Assembly (NCBI RefSeq): GCF_046773475.1 | Contig: NZ_CP177240.1 | Coordinates: 434,001 to 498,000 of the forward strand | DNA from: Nitratireductor aquimarinus | GTDB lineage: Bacteria; Pseudomonadota; Alphaproteobacteria; Rhizobiales; Rhizobiaceae | DNA: 64,000 nucleotides | Reading direction: 5' to 3' | Part shown: in pieces, positions 27,958 through 35,521 of the stretch | Position numbering within the stretch: the stretch's first letter is position 1 | Layout of the letters: each line of letters begins with the position of its first letter | The notes under the pieces: generated by a model | Database searches by the model: none | Told to the model about the DNA's origin: nothing | Seen by the model: only the letters and a program-made list of their open reading frames with translations | Position numbers and translations under genes: made by a program

Positions 27958-29583
27958 TCAGTCCGCTTTCTCGATGTTCCAGAACACCGGAACGGGAGAC
28001 GGGATCATGCCGGTCAGCTTGTTGGTGCGCGCCTGCGGCATGACATATTGGCCAAGCGGGACATACAGAACATTGTCCAGCGTGTGCTTCTGGATGTCGA
28101 CGGCGACTTCCTTCTGCTTTTCAGGCGTATCGGCGGCGATGAAGGCTGCGCGCAGCTCCTCGATCTTCTCATCCTCGGGCCAGCCGAACCAGGCGGCGTC
28201 TCCGCGGCCGTTCAGCATGGGGCTGATGAGCGGCGAGTTGATCTCCGGCACCATCCAGTTGGTGAAGAAGATATTCCAGCCGCCTTCGGCGGGCTTGGCC
28301 TGGCTGGCGCGGCGGGTAACGAGCGTCTGCCAGTCCATCGCCTGCATGTCGACATTGAAGCCGGCCTCGCGCATGGCCTGTGCGGCCACCACCGGCTGGG
28401 CGGTGAGGCTGACCACGTCGGTCGGCTGCATCAGCACGATGGGCGTGCCGTCATAGCCGGCCTCTTCGAGGAGTTTCTTCGCGCCTTCGATGTCGCCGCC
28501 GGAGGTGAGCGTGTCGGAGCCGGATTCATCACCCAGCGGCGTGCCGCAGCCGAAGATCGCGCCGCAGACCTTGTAGTAGTCTGGATTGCCGATCAGCGTT
28601 GCGAGAACCGCTTCCTGGCTGAGCGCCATCTGCGCGGCCTGTCGGATCTTCACATTGTCGAAGGGCGGATGCTTGAAGTTCATGCGGCCGATGGTCTGGT
28701 AACCCAGATCGTCGCGGGTCTCGACCGTGATATCCTCGCTCGCCTCAAGCAGCGGCAGAAGGTCGATCTGCACCTGCTCGATATAGTCGATTTCACCCGA
28801 CATGAGCGCATTGATGGCGGTCTGGGCATCGGGCATGGTGACCCACTTCACCTCATCGACCTTCACGTTCTTGCCGCCGGCCATCCAGCTCGCTGCGCCA
28901 TCGCGCGGGACATAATCCTCGAACTTGCGATAGGTGACGGAAACGCCGGGCTGATACTCGTCGGCAACGAAGACAAACGGCCCGGAGCCGGTGTAGTCGG
29001 TGATGGCCTCGTCGGCGAAGCCGCTGGCAACCCGTTCGGGCATGATGAATGGCGGCACGGCGGACTGCTTGCCGACCGTGTCGAGCAGCGCCGGGAACGC
29101 GCTCTTCAGTTTCCAGACGATGGTTTTGTCGTCTGTGGCTTCAAGGCTTTCAGTCACATCGAAGATGAGCTGGCCGCCGGAATCGCGCTTGCCCCAGCGC
29201 TGGAGCGAGGCAACGGCATCGGCTGCGGTGACCGGCGCGCCGTCATGGAACTTCAGACCGTCGCGTAGCGTGAACGTGTAGGTGAGATTGTCGTCGGAGA
29301 TCGTCCAGTCGGCCATCTGCGGCTGCGGGGCGAAATTCTCGTCAACGGCCACCAGCACGTCATAAACCATGTAGCCATGGTTTCGGGTGATGTGGGCGGT
29401 GGTGATGATCGGGTCGAGCACGCGCAGGCCCGAATGCATGACGGCCGTGATCGTGTTGTCCTGCGCAAGGGCCGGCGTGGCCGCCCCGATGCCGGCGATC
29501 AGCGCTGCGCCGGCGGCAAGGCCAAGCGACGCACCGCGCACATGGCTCTTTAAGTGGTGAATTCTATCCTGAAGACGCGACAT
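27958..29583 (-). CDS. Peptide-type ABC transporter substrate-binding protein (SBP_bac_5)
   Basis: 541 residues from ATG at 29583; a long in-frame upstream extension to 29757 would bury the signal peptide. Long signal sequence with twin hydrophobic stretch ending TPALA-QD near residue 41. Family pattern: GYMVYDVLVAVDENFAPQPQMADW, LRDGLKFHDGAPVTAADAVASL, GSGPFVFVADEY, IRQAAQMALSQEAVLATLIG. Feeds the permeases downstream. The neighbouring M81, M20D and M20A hydrolases hint at a modified or cyclic peptide or acylated amino acid as ligand. Confidence 0.93.
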   Translation of the reverse strand: MSRLQDRIHHLKSHVRGASLGLAAGAALIAGIGAATPALAQDNTITAVMHSGLRVLDPIITTAHITRNHGYMVYDVLVAVDENFAPQPQMADWTISDDNLTYTFTLRDGLKFHDGAPVTAADAVASLQRWGKRDSGGQLIFDVTESLEATDDKTIVWKLKSAFPALLDTVGKQSAVPPFIMPERVASGFADEAITDYTGSGPFVFVADEYQPGVSVTYRKFEDYVPRDGAASWMAGGKNVKVDEVKWVTMPDAQTAINALMSGEIDYIEQVQIDLLPLLEASEDITVETRDDLGYQTIGRMNFKHPPFDNVKIRQAAQMALSQEAVLATLIGNPDYYKVCGAIFGCGTPLGDESGSDTLTSGGDIEGAKKLLEEAGYDGTPIVLMQPTDVVSLTAQPVVAAQAMREAGFNVDMQAMDWQTLVTRRASQAKPAEGGWNIFFTNWMVPEINSPLISPMLNGRGDAAWFGWPEDEKIEELRAAFIAADTPEKQKEVAVDIQKHTLDNVLYVPLGQYVMPQARTNKLTGMIPSPVPVFWNIEKAD

Positions 29584-29666
29584 GAGTTCCCTCTTTTTCT
29601 TTGGAAAGTGAAATTGTGTTCGTCGTGACGTCTCGAACGCGGTTCTCCTGCCGCGCTTTTCTCCTG

Positions 29667-31199
29667 TCAGCCCTCCATCATGAGCGGTTCGCTCTGTGAG
29701 CGGCGGAAAACCGGCCCCCGGGGCGACAGGCGCATTCCATCCGCCAGTTTCGTCCACGGCAGGTCCGCCGGGTCGAGCGGCATGGGCCCCGGTGCCGTGC
29801 AGACCAGAACGGTCTCGGCGACGGGATCGAAGTCGGCGCGGAAATGCACCGAACTCTTGTTGACCAGAATGGCCATCTCCGTCGGCTCGATGCCGACGAA
29901 ACGATACATGGCGAGATCGGCCATCTGCGCCTTGTGCGTGGCGACGACGATCTTCACACCGTCGATCGACAGGCAGGCGGACGGGCCGACATTCATATGC
30001 GTGCCGCCGTAATAGGGGCCGGTCGCATGAAGATCGCCATTGGAGAGCTTTTCCACGCGGAACGTGCCGGTGAAGGGCGCGTCACCCGGAACGCCGGACT
30101 GGCCGCCCAGCGGAATGGTGATTTCGGCCCCCTCCCCTGCCGCGTGGGCGGCAAGGGCCGCAAGCGGATCGATGATCATGCCGATGGCGGCGCGGCGCGC
30201 GCCGTTTCTCAAAAGCGCGCGGAGCATGCCGGTCGTGTTGGAATCGCCGCCGGCGCCGGGATTGTCCTGCGTGTCGGCAATGACCACCGGGCGGCTCGCC
30301 CCTTCGGCAATGCGCATGGCTTCGCGCACGCCTTCATCAGGGCCCCAGGCGCGGCCGGCGAAAGCCTCCTCCGCTTCCATGATGCGCGCATAGAGCTGGT
30401 CCGCCGCGCGGTCGGCCGCGTCCTGGGTTTCTGCATAAGCGAGAACGGTCTGGCCGCACGCCTCGATATCGGCTGCGGGAAAGCCCATCCAATAGGACAC
30501 GCTTGCAACCGGCCCGGCCTCCAGCGCGGCGACCTCTTCATAGAGGCTTTTCGCCGGTTCGATGAAAGTGCACTGCCAGGGAATGGAGGTGAGATAGGGA
30601 AGCCGCCGGAAGGCATGGGCGAAGGAGCGACCCCGCGCCATCAGCCTGTCGAGGCCCTCGGCGGCGCGCCGGCCGGTCTCGGCCATGTCCACATGCGGAT
30701 AGGTGCGGAAGGCGAGAAGCAGATCGGCTTCATCGACCATGAGCTGCGTCGTGTTGCCATGCAGATCAAGGCTCACGGCAATCGGCACGCCGGGACCGAC
30801 GACCGCGCGCACACGGGCGATCAGTTCGCCTTCCCCGTCATCGAGATGTTCGGCGACCATCGCGCCATGCAGGTCGAGGCAGACGCCGTCCAGCGGACCG
30901 GCGGCAGCGATCCCGTCCACGATTTCACCGGCGATGCGCTCATAGGCGTCCCGCATGACATGAGCCGACGGGATGGCGCCGGTCCACAGAACCGGAACGA
31001 TTTCCCAGCCGGCTTTCTGCGCATGCGCAACCGCGCCGGATATGCCCAGATTGACGCCCGGCGAGCGCTCGATGATCTCGTTTCCGCGCGACAGGGGCAG
31101 ATAGCCGCCACCCTGCTCGAAATGCGCATAGGTCGCGGGAGATGGTGCGAAAGTGTTTGTTTCGTGAAGGAAACCGGCGAGTGCAACGCGCCTTTTCAT
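29667..31199 (-). CDS. M81 family metallopeptidase (MlrC-like)
   Basis: 510 residues from ATG at 31199. Contains the family start RRVALAGFLHETNTFAPSPATYAHF, the repeated metal region VCLDLHGAMVAEHLDDGEGELI and VSLDLHGNTTQLMVDEAD, and GAGGDSNTTGMLRALL. The founding member MlrC cleaves the linear tetrapeptide product of microcystin breakdown; most members have unknown substrates and occur beside peptide transporters in rhizobia, as here. First gene of the minus-strand operon (83 bases to the binding-protein gene), divergent from the IclR regulator. Confidence 0.88.
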   Translation of the reverse strand: MKRRVALAGFLHETNTFAPSPATYAHFEQGGGYLPLSRGNEIIERSPGVNLGISGAVAHAQKAGWEIVPVLWTGAIPSAHVMRDAYERIAGEIVDGIAAAGPLDGVCLDLHGAMVAEHLDDGEGELIARVRAVVGPGVPIAVSLDLHGNTTQLMVDEADLLLAFRTYPHVDMAETGRRAAEGLDRLMARGRSFAHAFRRLPYLTSIPWQCTFIEPAKSLYEEVAALEAGPVASVSYWMGFPAADIEACGQTVLAYAETQDAADRAADQLYARIMEAEEAFAGRAWGPDEGVREAMRIAEGASRPVVIADTQDNPGAGGDSNTTGMLRALLRNGARRAAIGMIIDPLAALAAHAAGEGAEITIPLGGQSGVPGDAPFTGTFRVEKLSNGDLHATGPYYGGTHMNVGPSACLSIDGVKIVVATHKAQMADLAMYRFVGIEPTEMAILVNKSSVHFRADFDPVAETVLVCTAPGPMPLDPADLPWTKLADGMRLSPRGPVFRRSQSEPLMMEG

Positions 31200-31319
31200 A
31201 AGACGCCTCCCCGCAAGAGACTGCCGATCAATATGCAACGCCGCATTCACAAGCCCCGCTTTTGCAAGACCGCATTTTCGGGTCGACGCCCGTAAAATGC
31301 GTGATAGGGTGAAGGACCA

Positions 31320-31358
31320 AGTATCGCTGTACGATACTTTCGTATCGATATAACGATA
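31320..31358. promoter_or_regulatory. IclR-type operator region with two inverted repeats
   Basis: AGTATCG (31320-31326) and CGATACT (31332-31338) form a perfect 7-base inverted repeat with 5-base spacing. Directly downstream TATCG (31344-31348) and CGATA (31354-31358) form a second, with TATCG/CGATA common to both. They lie between the divergent MlrC-like and IclR genes and are the obvious sites for the IclR protein. Confidence 0.65.
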
Positions 31359-31410
31359 GATGTACAGCGGATTGGGTGTCAAACGAATTCTGGCGGGATT
31401 GGAAGTCTGC

Positions 31411-32220
31411 GTGCGTTACATTCAGAAGGGCGAATACGGTGTCCCGCCGAGCACAAGCATCGATGAGAACGATCCCCTTTTCGTGCAGGCGATTGCGCGC
31501 GCCATGCAGGTGCTTTCGACCTTTCACGATGCGAGCAAACCGCTGACGCTGAACGAGATTGCGGCTGCCGGCGGCATGGGCAAGAGCGCCGCGCAGCGCG
31601 TGGTGCACACGCTGCGCCAGCTTGGCTATGTGCAGCGCGACGCAGACGACCGCGGCTATGTGCCGGGCATTCGCATTCTCGATCATACACGCGACTATCT
31701 GCGGCTGAACCCTCTGGTGGCGCGGGCCTCCCCGGTTCTGATGGAGCTGCGGCGCAGTGTGCGCGAGCGCGTGGATCTCAGCCTGCGCGACGGATTGCGG
31801 CTCATCTATGCTGCACGCCTTCAAAGCAAGCGCGAAACGTTCTTCGCAACGCTGGTCGGGCAAAGCGTGCCGATCTACTGCACCTCTGGCGGGCGCGCCA
31901 TGATGGCGCATATGAGCGACGACGAAGTGGACGAAATCATCGAGCGCTCCGAGCGCCGCGAGATCACGCCAAAGACGATCACCGACCCTCAGGCCATCCG
32001 GGCCAAGGTTCAGGAAGCGCGCGAGAATGGATATGCGCTGGCGCTCGAAGAAGTGCTCCAGGGCGAGATCGCGATCGCCACGGCGCTGCTCTCTCCGGAG
32101 GGACGACCGCTGGGGGCCATCCACATTGCCGGCTCGCTCAGCGAATGGGATGCGGAGAGCTTCTGTCGGCGTTTCGCACCGCTTGCCGGAGAGGCCGCAG
32201 GCGTCATTAACAGGTTTTGA
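31411..32220 (+). CDS. IclR family transcriptional regulator
   Basis: 269 residues if started at GTG 31411 (GGAAG ribosome-binding site eight bases upstream). An in-frame ATG at 31360 would begin right at the edge of the operator and gives 286 residues, longer than usual. N-terminal winged helix (AIARAMQVLSTFHDASKPLTLNEIAAAGGMGKSAAQRVVHTLRQLGYVQRD) and C-terminal effector domain (VLMELRRSVRERVDLSLRDG, IYCTSGGRAMMAHM). Probable regulator of the divergent M81/ABC/M20 operon. Confidence 0.88.
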   Translation: MRYIQKGEYGVPPSTSIDENDPLFVQAIARAMQVLSTFHDASKPLTLNEIAAAGGMGKSAAQRVVHTLRQLGYVQRDADDRGYVPGIRILDHTRDYLRLNPLVARASPVLMELRRSVRERVDLSLRDGLRLIYAARLQSKRETFFATLVGQSVPIYCTSGGRAMMAHMSDDEVDEIIERSERREITPKTITDPQAIRAKVQEARENGYALALEEVLQGEIAIATALLSPEGRPLGAIHIAGSLSEWDAESFCRRFAPLAGEAAGVINRF

Positions 32221-32812
32221 CGCCCTCCCCTCCCCTGCCAGATCTTTTAGCGGCGCGCGCAGCGCTCCGATTCTGTCCGCGCGCGAGCCGCGGTTAAGAA
32301 AATGTGTGCCTTTTCAGCGGCCCGGGCGGCGTTTTGGTCTACTTCCAGCCGGCCCTGTCGATTTGTTTTCGATGCGATCTGATCCGCCGAGTGACTTAAG
32401 TCACGGTAACGGCTGGATTATTCGGCTCACTTCCATCACAGAACATGTTCCGTTAACGTCTTGTTAACCAAAAACTTCTTGACGATGGCCGCCTGCCTCG
32501 TGGCATTAGTTACGGAACTGGCGGCGAATGTGAGAGATTGGCGTAACCGCGATGCGTACCTGTTAGTAGCGGTTACTTCCGATTTCAAACCTGCCTCAGC
32601 GCGTTTGCATTTTAAGCGTATCTATACCCTCAAGCGTAGGCCACTCGCCGAATGGCTCCGAATCGGGTTACGTTGCGCAATATTATTCCGTCATGCGCCC
32701 TTTTGAGGGTGGTGACGTTAAGGCAATTCGCGCTGCGCCCGCCTAGGGGATGCGTTGCGTTGACACCTGTCAACCAGCGCCGACTTGATTGGATGACGAG
32801 GAGCGGCACGGC
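32221..32812. other. Intergenic region upstream of repABC, rich in short palindromes
   Basis: No convincing gene in 592 bases. It holds GTGACTTAAGTCAC (32391-32404, perfect 14-base palindrome with the GTGA-N6-TCAC core of CRP-like sites), GAACATGTTC (32441-32450), two GTTAAC copies with an exact 11-base period (32452 and 32463), an inverted repeat GTAACCGC/GCGGTTAC (32543-32550 and 32569-32576), and the parS-like palindrome at 32759-32774. The repABC promoter should lie here but no clear -35/-10 pair stands out. Confidence 0.6.
32759..32774. other. parS-like centromere palindrome 1, GTTGACA-CC-TGTCAAC
   Basis: 16-base inverted repeat with 7-base arms, 39 bases before the repA start. It keeps the outer GTT...AAC and total length of repABC parS sites (GTT-N4-GC-N4-AAC), although the centre is CC instead of GC. 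The same arms recur inside repA at 34045-34060. Confidence 0.7.
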
Positions 32813-34123
32813 ATGGACATGGCCATTGACCATGAAGGAGAGCGGGAGTTGGACAAGGTTGCTGAAGTAGCGATGGAAGGCGCGGACGCGCAGCCGGTTC
32901 TGGCGGCTGACCAGGCCATCGCGGCGGACGCTGCACGGCTTTCCGAACAGCTGCGCGTCATGCGCGACCGTCTTTATCCCCCGGCAGCCCAGAAGACGCT
33001 CCGCACATTCTCGAGCGGTGAAGCGGCGCGTCTGATCGGCGTCTCAGATGGATATCTGCGTCAGCTCTCCATTGCCGGCGAAGGTCCGCAGCCGGAGACC
33101 GGGTCCGGCGGACGCCGTTACTATTCCCTTTCAGACATCAACGCGCTCCGGCAGCATCTTGCGGCGCAGGCAAAGGCCAAGGGCAACCTCGCCAAGGCCC
33201 GTTCCTATGTGAAGTGGCGCGACCCAGAGCACGAGCACCTGCAGGTCATCTCGGTGACCAACTTCAAGGGTGGCTCCGGCAAGACGACGACCAGCGCGCA
33301 CATGGCGCAGCATCTGGCCCTGTCGGGCTATCGTGTGCTGGCGGTGGATCTCGATCCGCAGGCGTCTCTCTCCGCCCTCTTCGGCTATCAGCCCGAAATC
33401 GATCTTTCGGGCAATGACACGCTCTATGGCGCGATCCGATATGACGAAGAGCGCAGGCCGCTTTCGCAGATCATCCGCAAGACCTATTTCGACGGGCTCG
33501 ATCTGGTGCCGGGCAATCTCGAGCTGCACGAGTTCGAGCACACGACACCGCGCATGCTGGCCGAGCGCCAGGCGGGTGACGGTGCGGACGAATTCTTCTT
33601 CGCGCGCATTCAGGCCGCACTTGCCACGGTTGCCGATGATTACGACGTGGTCATCATCGACTGTCCGCCACAGCTCGGCTTCCTGACGCTCTCCGCACTG
33701 TGCGCATCCACCTCGGTCATCGTGACCGTGCACCCGCAGATGCTGGACGTCGCCTCGATGAGCCAGTTCCTCTACATGACGGCCGATCTTCTGTCGGTTG
33801 TGCGCGAGGCAGGCGGTTCGCTGAACTTCGATTTCCTGCGCTACCTCGTAACGCGCTACGAGCCGAATGATGGTCCCCAGACGCAGATTGTCGGCTTCCT
33901 GCGGTCGCAGTTTGGCGAACGCGTTCTGACGGCGCCCATGGTCAAGTCGACCGCGATTTCCGATGCGGGCCTGACCAAGCAGACACTCTATGAAGTGGGC
34001 CGGGACAACTTCACACGCTCGACCTACGACCGCGCGATGGAAGCGTTGACATCTGTCAACGCCGAGGTCGAAGCGCTGGTCGAAAACGCCTGGGGTCGTA
34101 ACGCGACAGGAGACGGGGCATGA
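32813..34123 (+). CDS. repA: Plasmid partitioning ATPase RepA
   Basis: 436 residues from ATG at 32813, nine bases after GAGGAG; a TTG at 32789 and an ATG at 32819 are in-frame alternatives. An N-terminal MerR-like helix-turn-helix region (LRTFSSGEAARLIGVSDGYLRQLSIAGEGPQPETG) precedes the ParA ATPase with deviant Walker A NFKGGSGKTTTSAHMAQHL (about residue 155), Walker A' VLAVDLDPQASLSALFGY and Walker B VVIIDCPPQLGF. RepA segregates the replicon with RepB and represses the operon. Overlaps repB by four bases (ATGA). Confidence 0.96.
   Translation: MDMAIDHEGERELDKVAEVAMEGADAQPVLAADQAIAADAARLSEQLRVMRDRLYPPAAQKTLRTFSSGEAARLIGVSDGYLRQLSIAGEGPQPETGSGGRRYYSLSDINALRQHLAAQAKAKGNLAKARSYVKWRDPEHEHLQVISVTNFKGGSGKTTTSAHMAQHLALSGYRVLAVDLDPQASLSALFGYQPEIDLSGNDTLYGAIRYDEERRPLSQIIRKTYFDGLDLVPGNLELHEFEHTTPRMLAERQAGDGADEFFFARIQAALATVADDYDVVIIDCPPQLGFLTLSALCASTSVIVTVHPQMLDVASMSQFLYMTADLLSVVREAGGSLNFDFLRYLVTRYEPNDGPQTQIVGFLRSQFGERVLTAPMVKSTAISDAGLTKQTLYEVGRDNFTRSTYDRAMEALTSVNAEVEALVENAWGRNATGDGA
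34045..34060. other. parS-like centromere palindrome 2, GTTGACA-TC-TGTCAAC, inside repA
   Basis: Same 7-base arms as the site at 32759, with centre TC. It is embedded in the repA coding sequence about 65 bases before the stop and encodes part of LTSVNAE. Identical arms at two places in a partition operon, with different centres, point to RepB binding sites rather than chance. Confidence 0.65.
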
Positions 34124-35292
34124 GCAAGCGCAAGGACCATCTGAAGGCGCTGTTCGGTGGTGCAGGTGAGGGCGAAGCCCCCTCGCCTTCCCATAAGCCG
34201 CAGCCTGCTCAGGCAAAACCGGCCCAGTCGAATTCCGCCCAGTCGAATTCCGCCCAGTCGAATTCCGCCCAGTCGAATTCCGCGCAGTCAAATCCCACAC
34301 AGTCCGCGCCGGAAGCCAGACTTGCAGCAAAGCTTGCTCCGTCTGGCACAGATGCGCCTGCACGCAGTTCCTCCGGCGCGGTCAAGGCGATGGGGCTCTC
34401 GCTCTCATCCATGACACGTGAAGTGGAAGATGCGCGGGCCATTCGCGAGAGCCTCGCCAAAGGCGAACGCGTGATCGAAGTGGAGCCGCACCTGATCGAC
34501 CCATCGATCGTGCGCGACCGCCTGAGCCTCGAAGATGACGGCGACGAAGATTTCTCTGCGCTGGTGGACAGCGTACGCGAGAATGGCCAGCAGGTGCCTG
34601 TTCTTCTGCGCCCCCATCCGACGGAGAATGGCCGCTTTCAGGTGGCCTATGGTCATCGCCGTGTGCGTGCCGCGAACCGCCTCAAGAGGCCGGTTCAGGC
34701 GATTGTCCGGACCCTGAGCGATGACGATCTTGTGCTTGCCCAGGGCAAGGAAAACACCGAGCGTCGCAATCTCTCCTTCATCGAGCGCGCCTTCTTTGCC
34801 GATGCGTTGATGCGCCATGGTTTCGACCGCAGTGTCGTTCAGCGCGCACTGTCGCTGCACAAGGCGGAGATGACGCGGCTTCTGCAGGTGGCTGAAGCCG
34901 TTCCGGCAGACATTGCAGCAGCGATTGGCCCTGCCCCGAAAGCCGGACGCCCGCGCTGGATGGCGCTGGCAGAGTATCTGAAGCGTGAAGCAGCTGTGGC
35001 CCTCGCACAGGACGAGATTCAGTCCGTCGCGTTCCGTGCCGCCGATTCAGACGAGCGGTTCCGCAGGCTCTACGAACGCCTCGCCAAGAGGGCGTCGGCA
35101 AAAGCCAAGAAGGCTGAGAAAACGCGCTCTGTGGAAGACAGGAAAGGCCGTCTGCTTGCAAAGGTGACGCCGGGAAGCAAACCCAGGCTCGATTTCGACG
35201 AGAAGACGCGGCCGGGCTTTGCAGACTATGTGGCCGGGCTTCTGCCCGAACTGTCCGAACGTTTTGAAAAAGAGCGGGCGGACGGCAACTAG
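34120..35292 (+). CDS. repB: Plasmid partitioning protein RepB (ParB family)
   Basis: 390 residues. ParB N-terminal domain with VIEVEPHLIDPSIVRDRLS, SVRENGQQVPVLLRPHP, FQVAYGHRRVRAANRL and the GKENTERRNLSFIERAFFADALMRHGF box, then a helix-turn-helix and a Lys/Arg-rich C-terminus. Residues about 35-60 are a five-fold NSAQS repeat encoded by a 15-base minisatellite, inserted before the ParB core. Binds the centromere palindromes and stimulates RepA. Translationally coupled to repA. Confidence 0.95.
   Translation: MSKRKDHLKALFGGAGEGEAPSPSHKPQPAQAKPAQSNSAQSNSAQSNSAQSNSAQSNPTQSAPEARLAAKLAPSGTDAPARSSSGAVKAMGLSLSSMTREVEDARAIRESLAKGERVIEVEPHLIDPSIVRDRLSLEDDGDEDFSALVDSVRENGQQVPVLLRPHPTENGRFQVAYGHRRVRAANRLKRPVQAIVRTLSDDDLVLAQGKENTERRNLSFIERAFFADALMRHGFDRSVVQRALSLHKAEMTRLLQVAEAVPADIAAAIGPAPKAGRPRWMALAEYLKREAAVALAQDEIQSVAFRAADSDERFRRLYERLAKRASAKAKKAEKTRSVEDRKGRLLAKVTPGSKPRLDFDEKTRPGFADYVAGLLPELSERFEKERADGN
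34222..34296 (+). repeat. 15-base minisatellite inside repB
   Basis: Four identical copies of GCCCAGTCGAATTCC (34222-34281) followed by a degenerate fifth (34282-34296), in frame, encoding AQSNS repeats in the N-terminal linker of RepB. A multiple of three, so copy-number change would not break the frame. Confidence 0.9.
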
Positions 35293-35385
35293 GTTCATCA
35301 GCCGCGAGATGCGGTGAAACAAATCCGGCGGAAACGCCGGTCAGACGAAGAGTGAAGAGGTAGAGCGAGAGGAAAATCGCGCAAG

Positions 35386-35436
35386 AAAAAGGCCCCCAGA
35401 ACGTTTAAATTCCGGAAGCCCCTTTCGATGTAGCAA
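35386..35436 (-). ncRNA. Countertranscribed RNA (ctRNA) controlling repC
   Basis: In the 229-base repB-repC gap the minus strand encodes a hairpin with left arm GGCTTCCGGAA (35420-35410), 8-base loop, right arm TTCTGGGGGCC (35401-35391; pairs with two G-U wobbles on the T-side and two T-G) and a run of five T (35390-35386). A -35 like TTGACT lies at 35469-35464 and the start would fall near 35436, giving about 50 nucleotides, the size of known repABC antisense RNAs. These pair with the repC leader and cause premature termination or sequester its ribosome-binding site, setting copy number. The -10 is poor, so the 5' end is approximate. Confidence 0.75.
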
Positions 35437-35521
35437 TCTGAAAGAATCACTTCCAGCGTTCAAAGTCAAGCACCGGGTCACTCGGTGAGCGTCTTTTTCT
35501 TGCCTAATGCAAGGTGAGACA

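Noticed and set aside
32441..32450. GAACATGTTC as an alphaproteobacterial LexA box
   Set aside because: That box needs a GTTC-N7-GTTC direct repeat; the second GTTC is not at the required distance.
32461..32706. Possible small gene of 81 codons upstream of repABC
   Set aside because: No ribosome-binding site, no recognisable domain, and it crosses the palindrome cluster expected to be regulatory.
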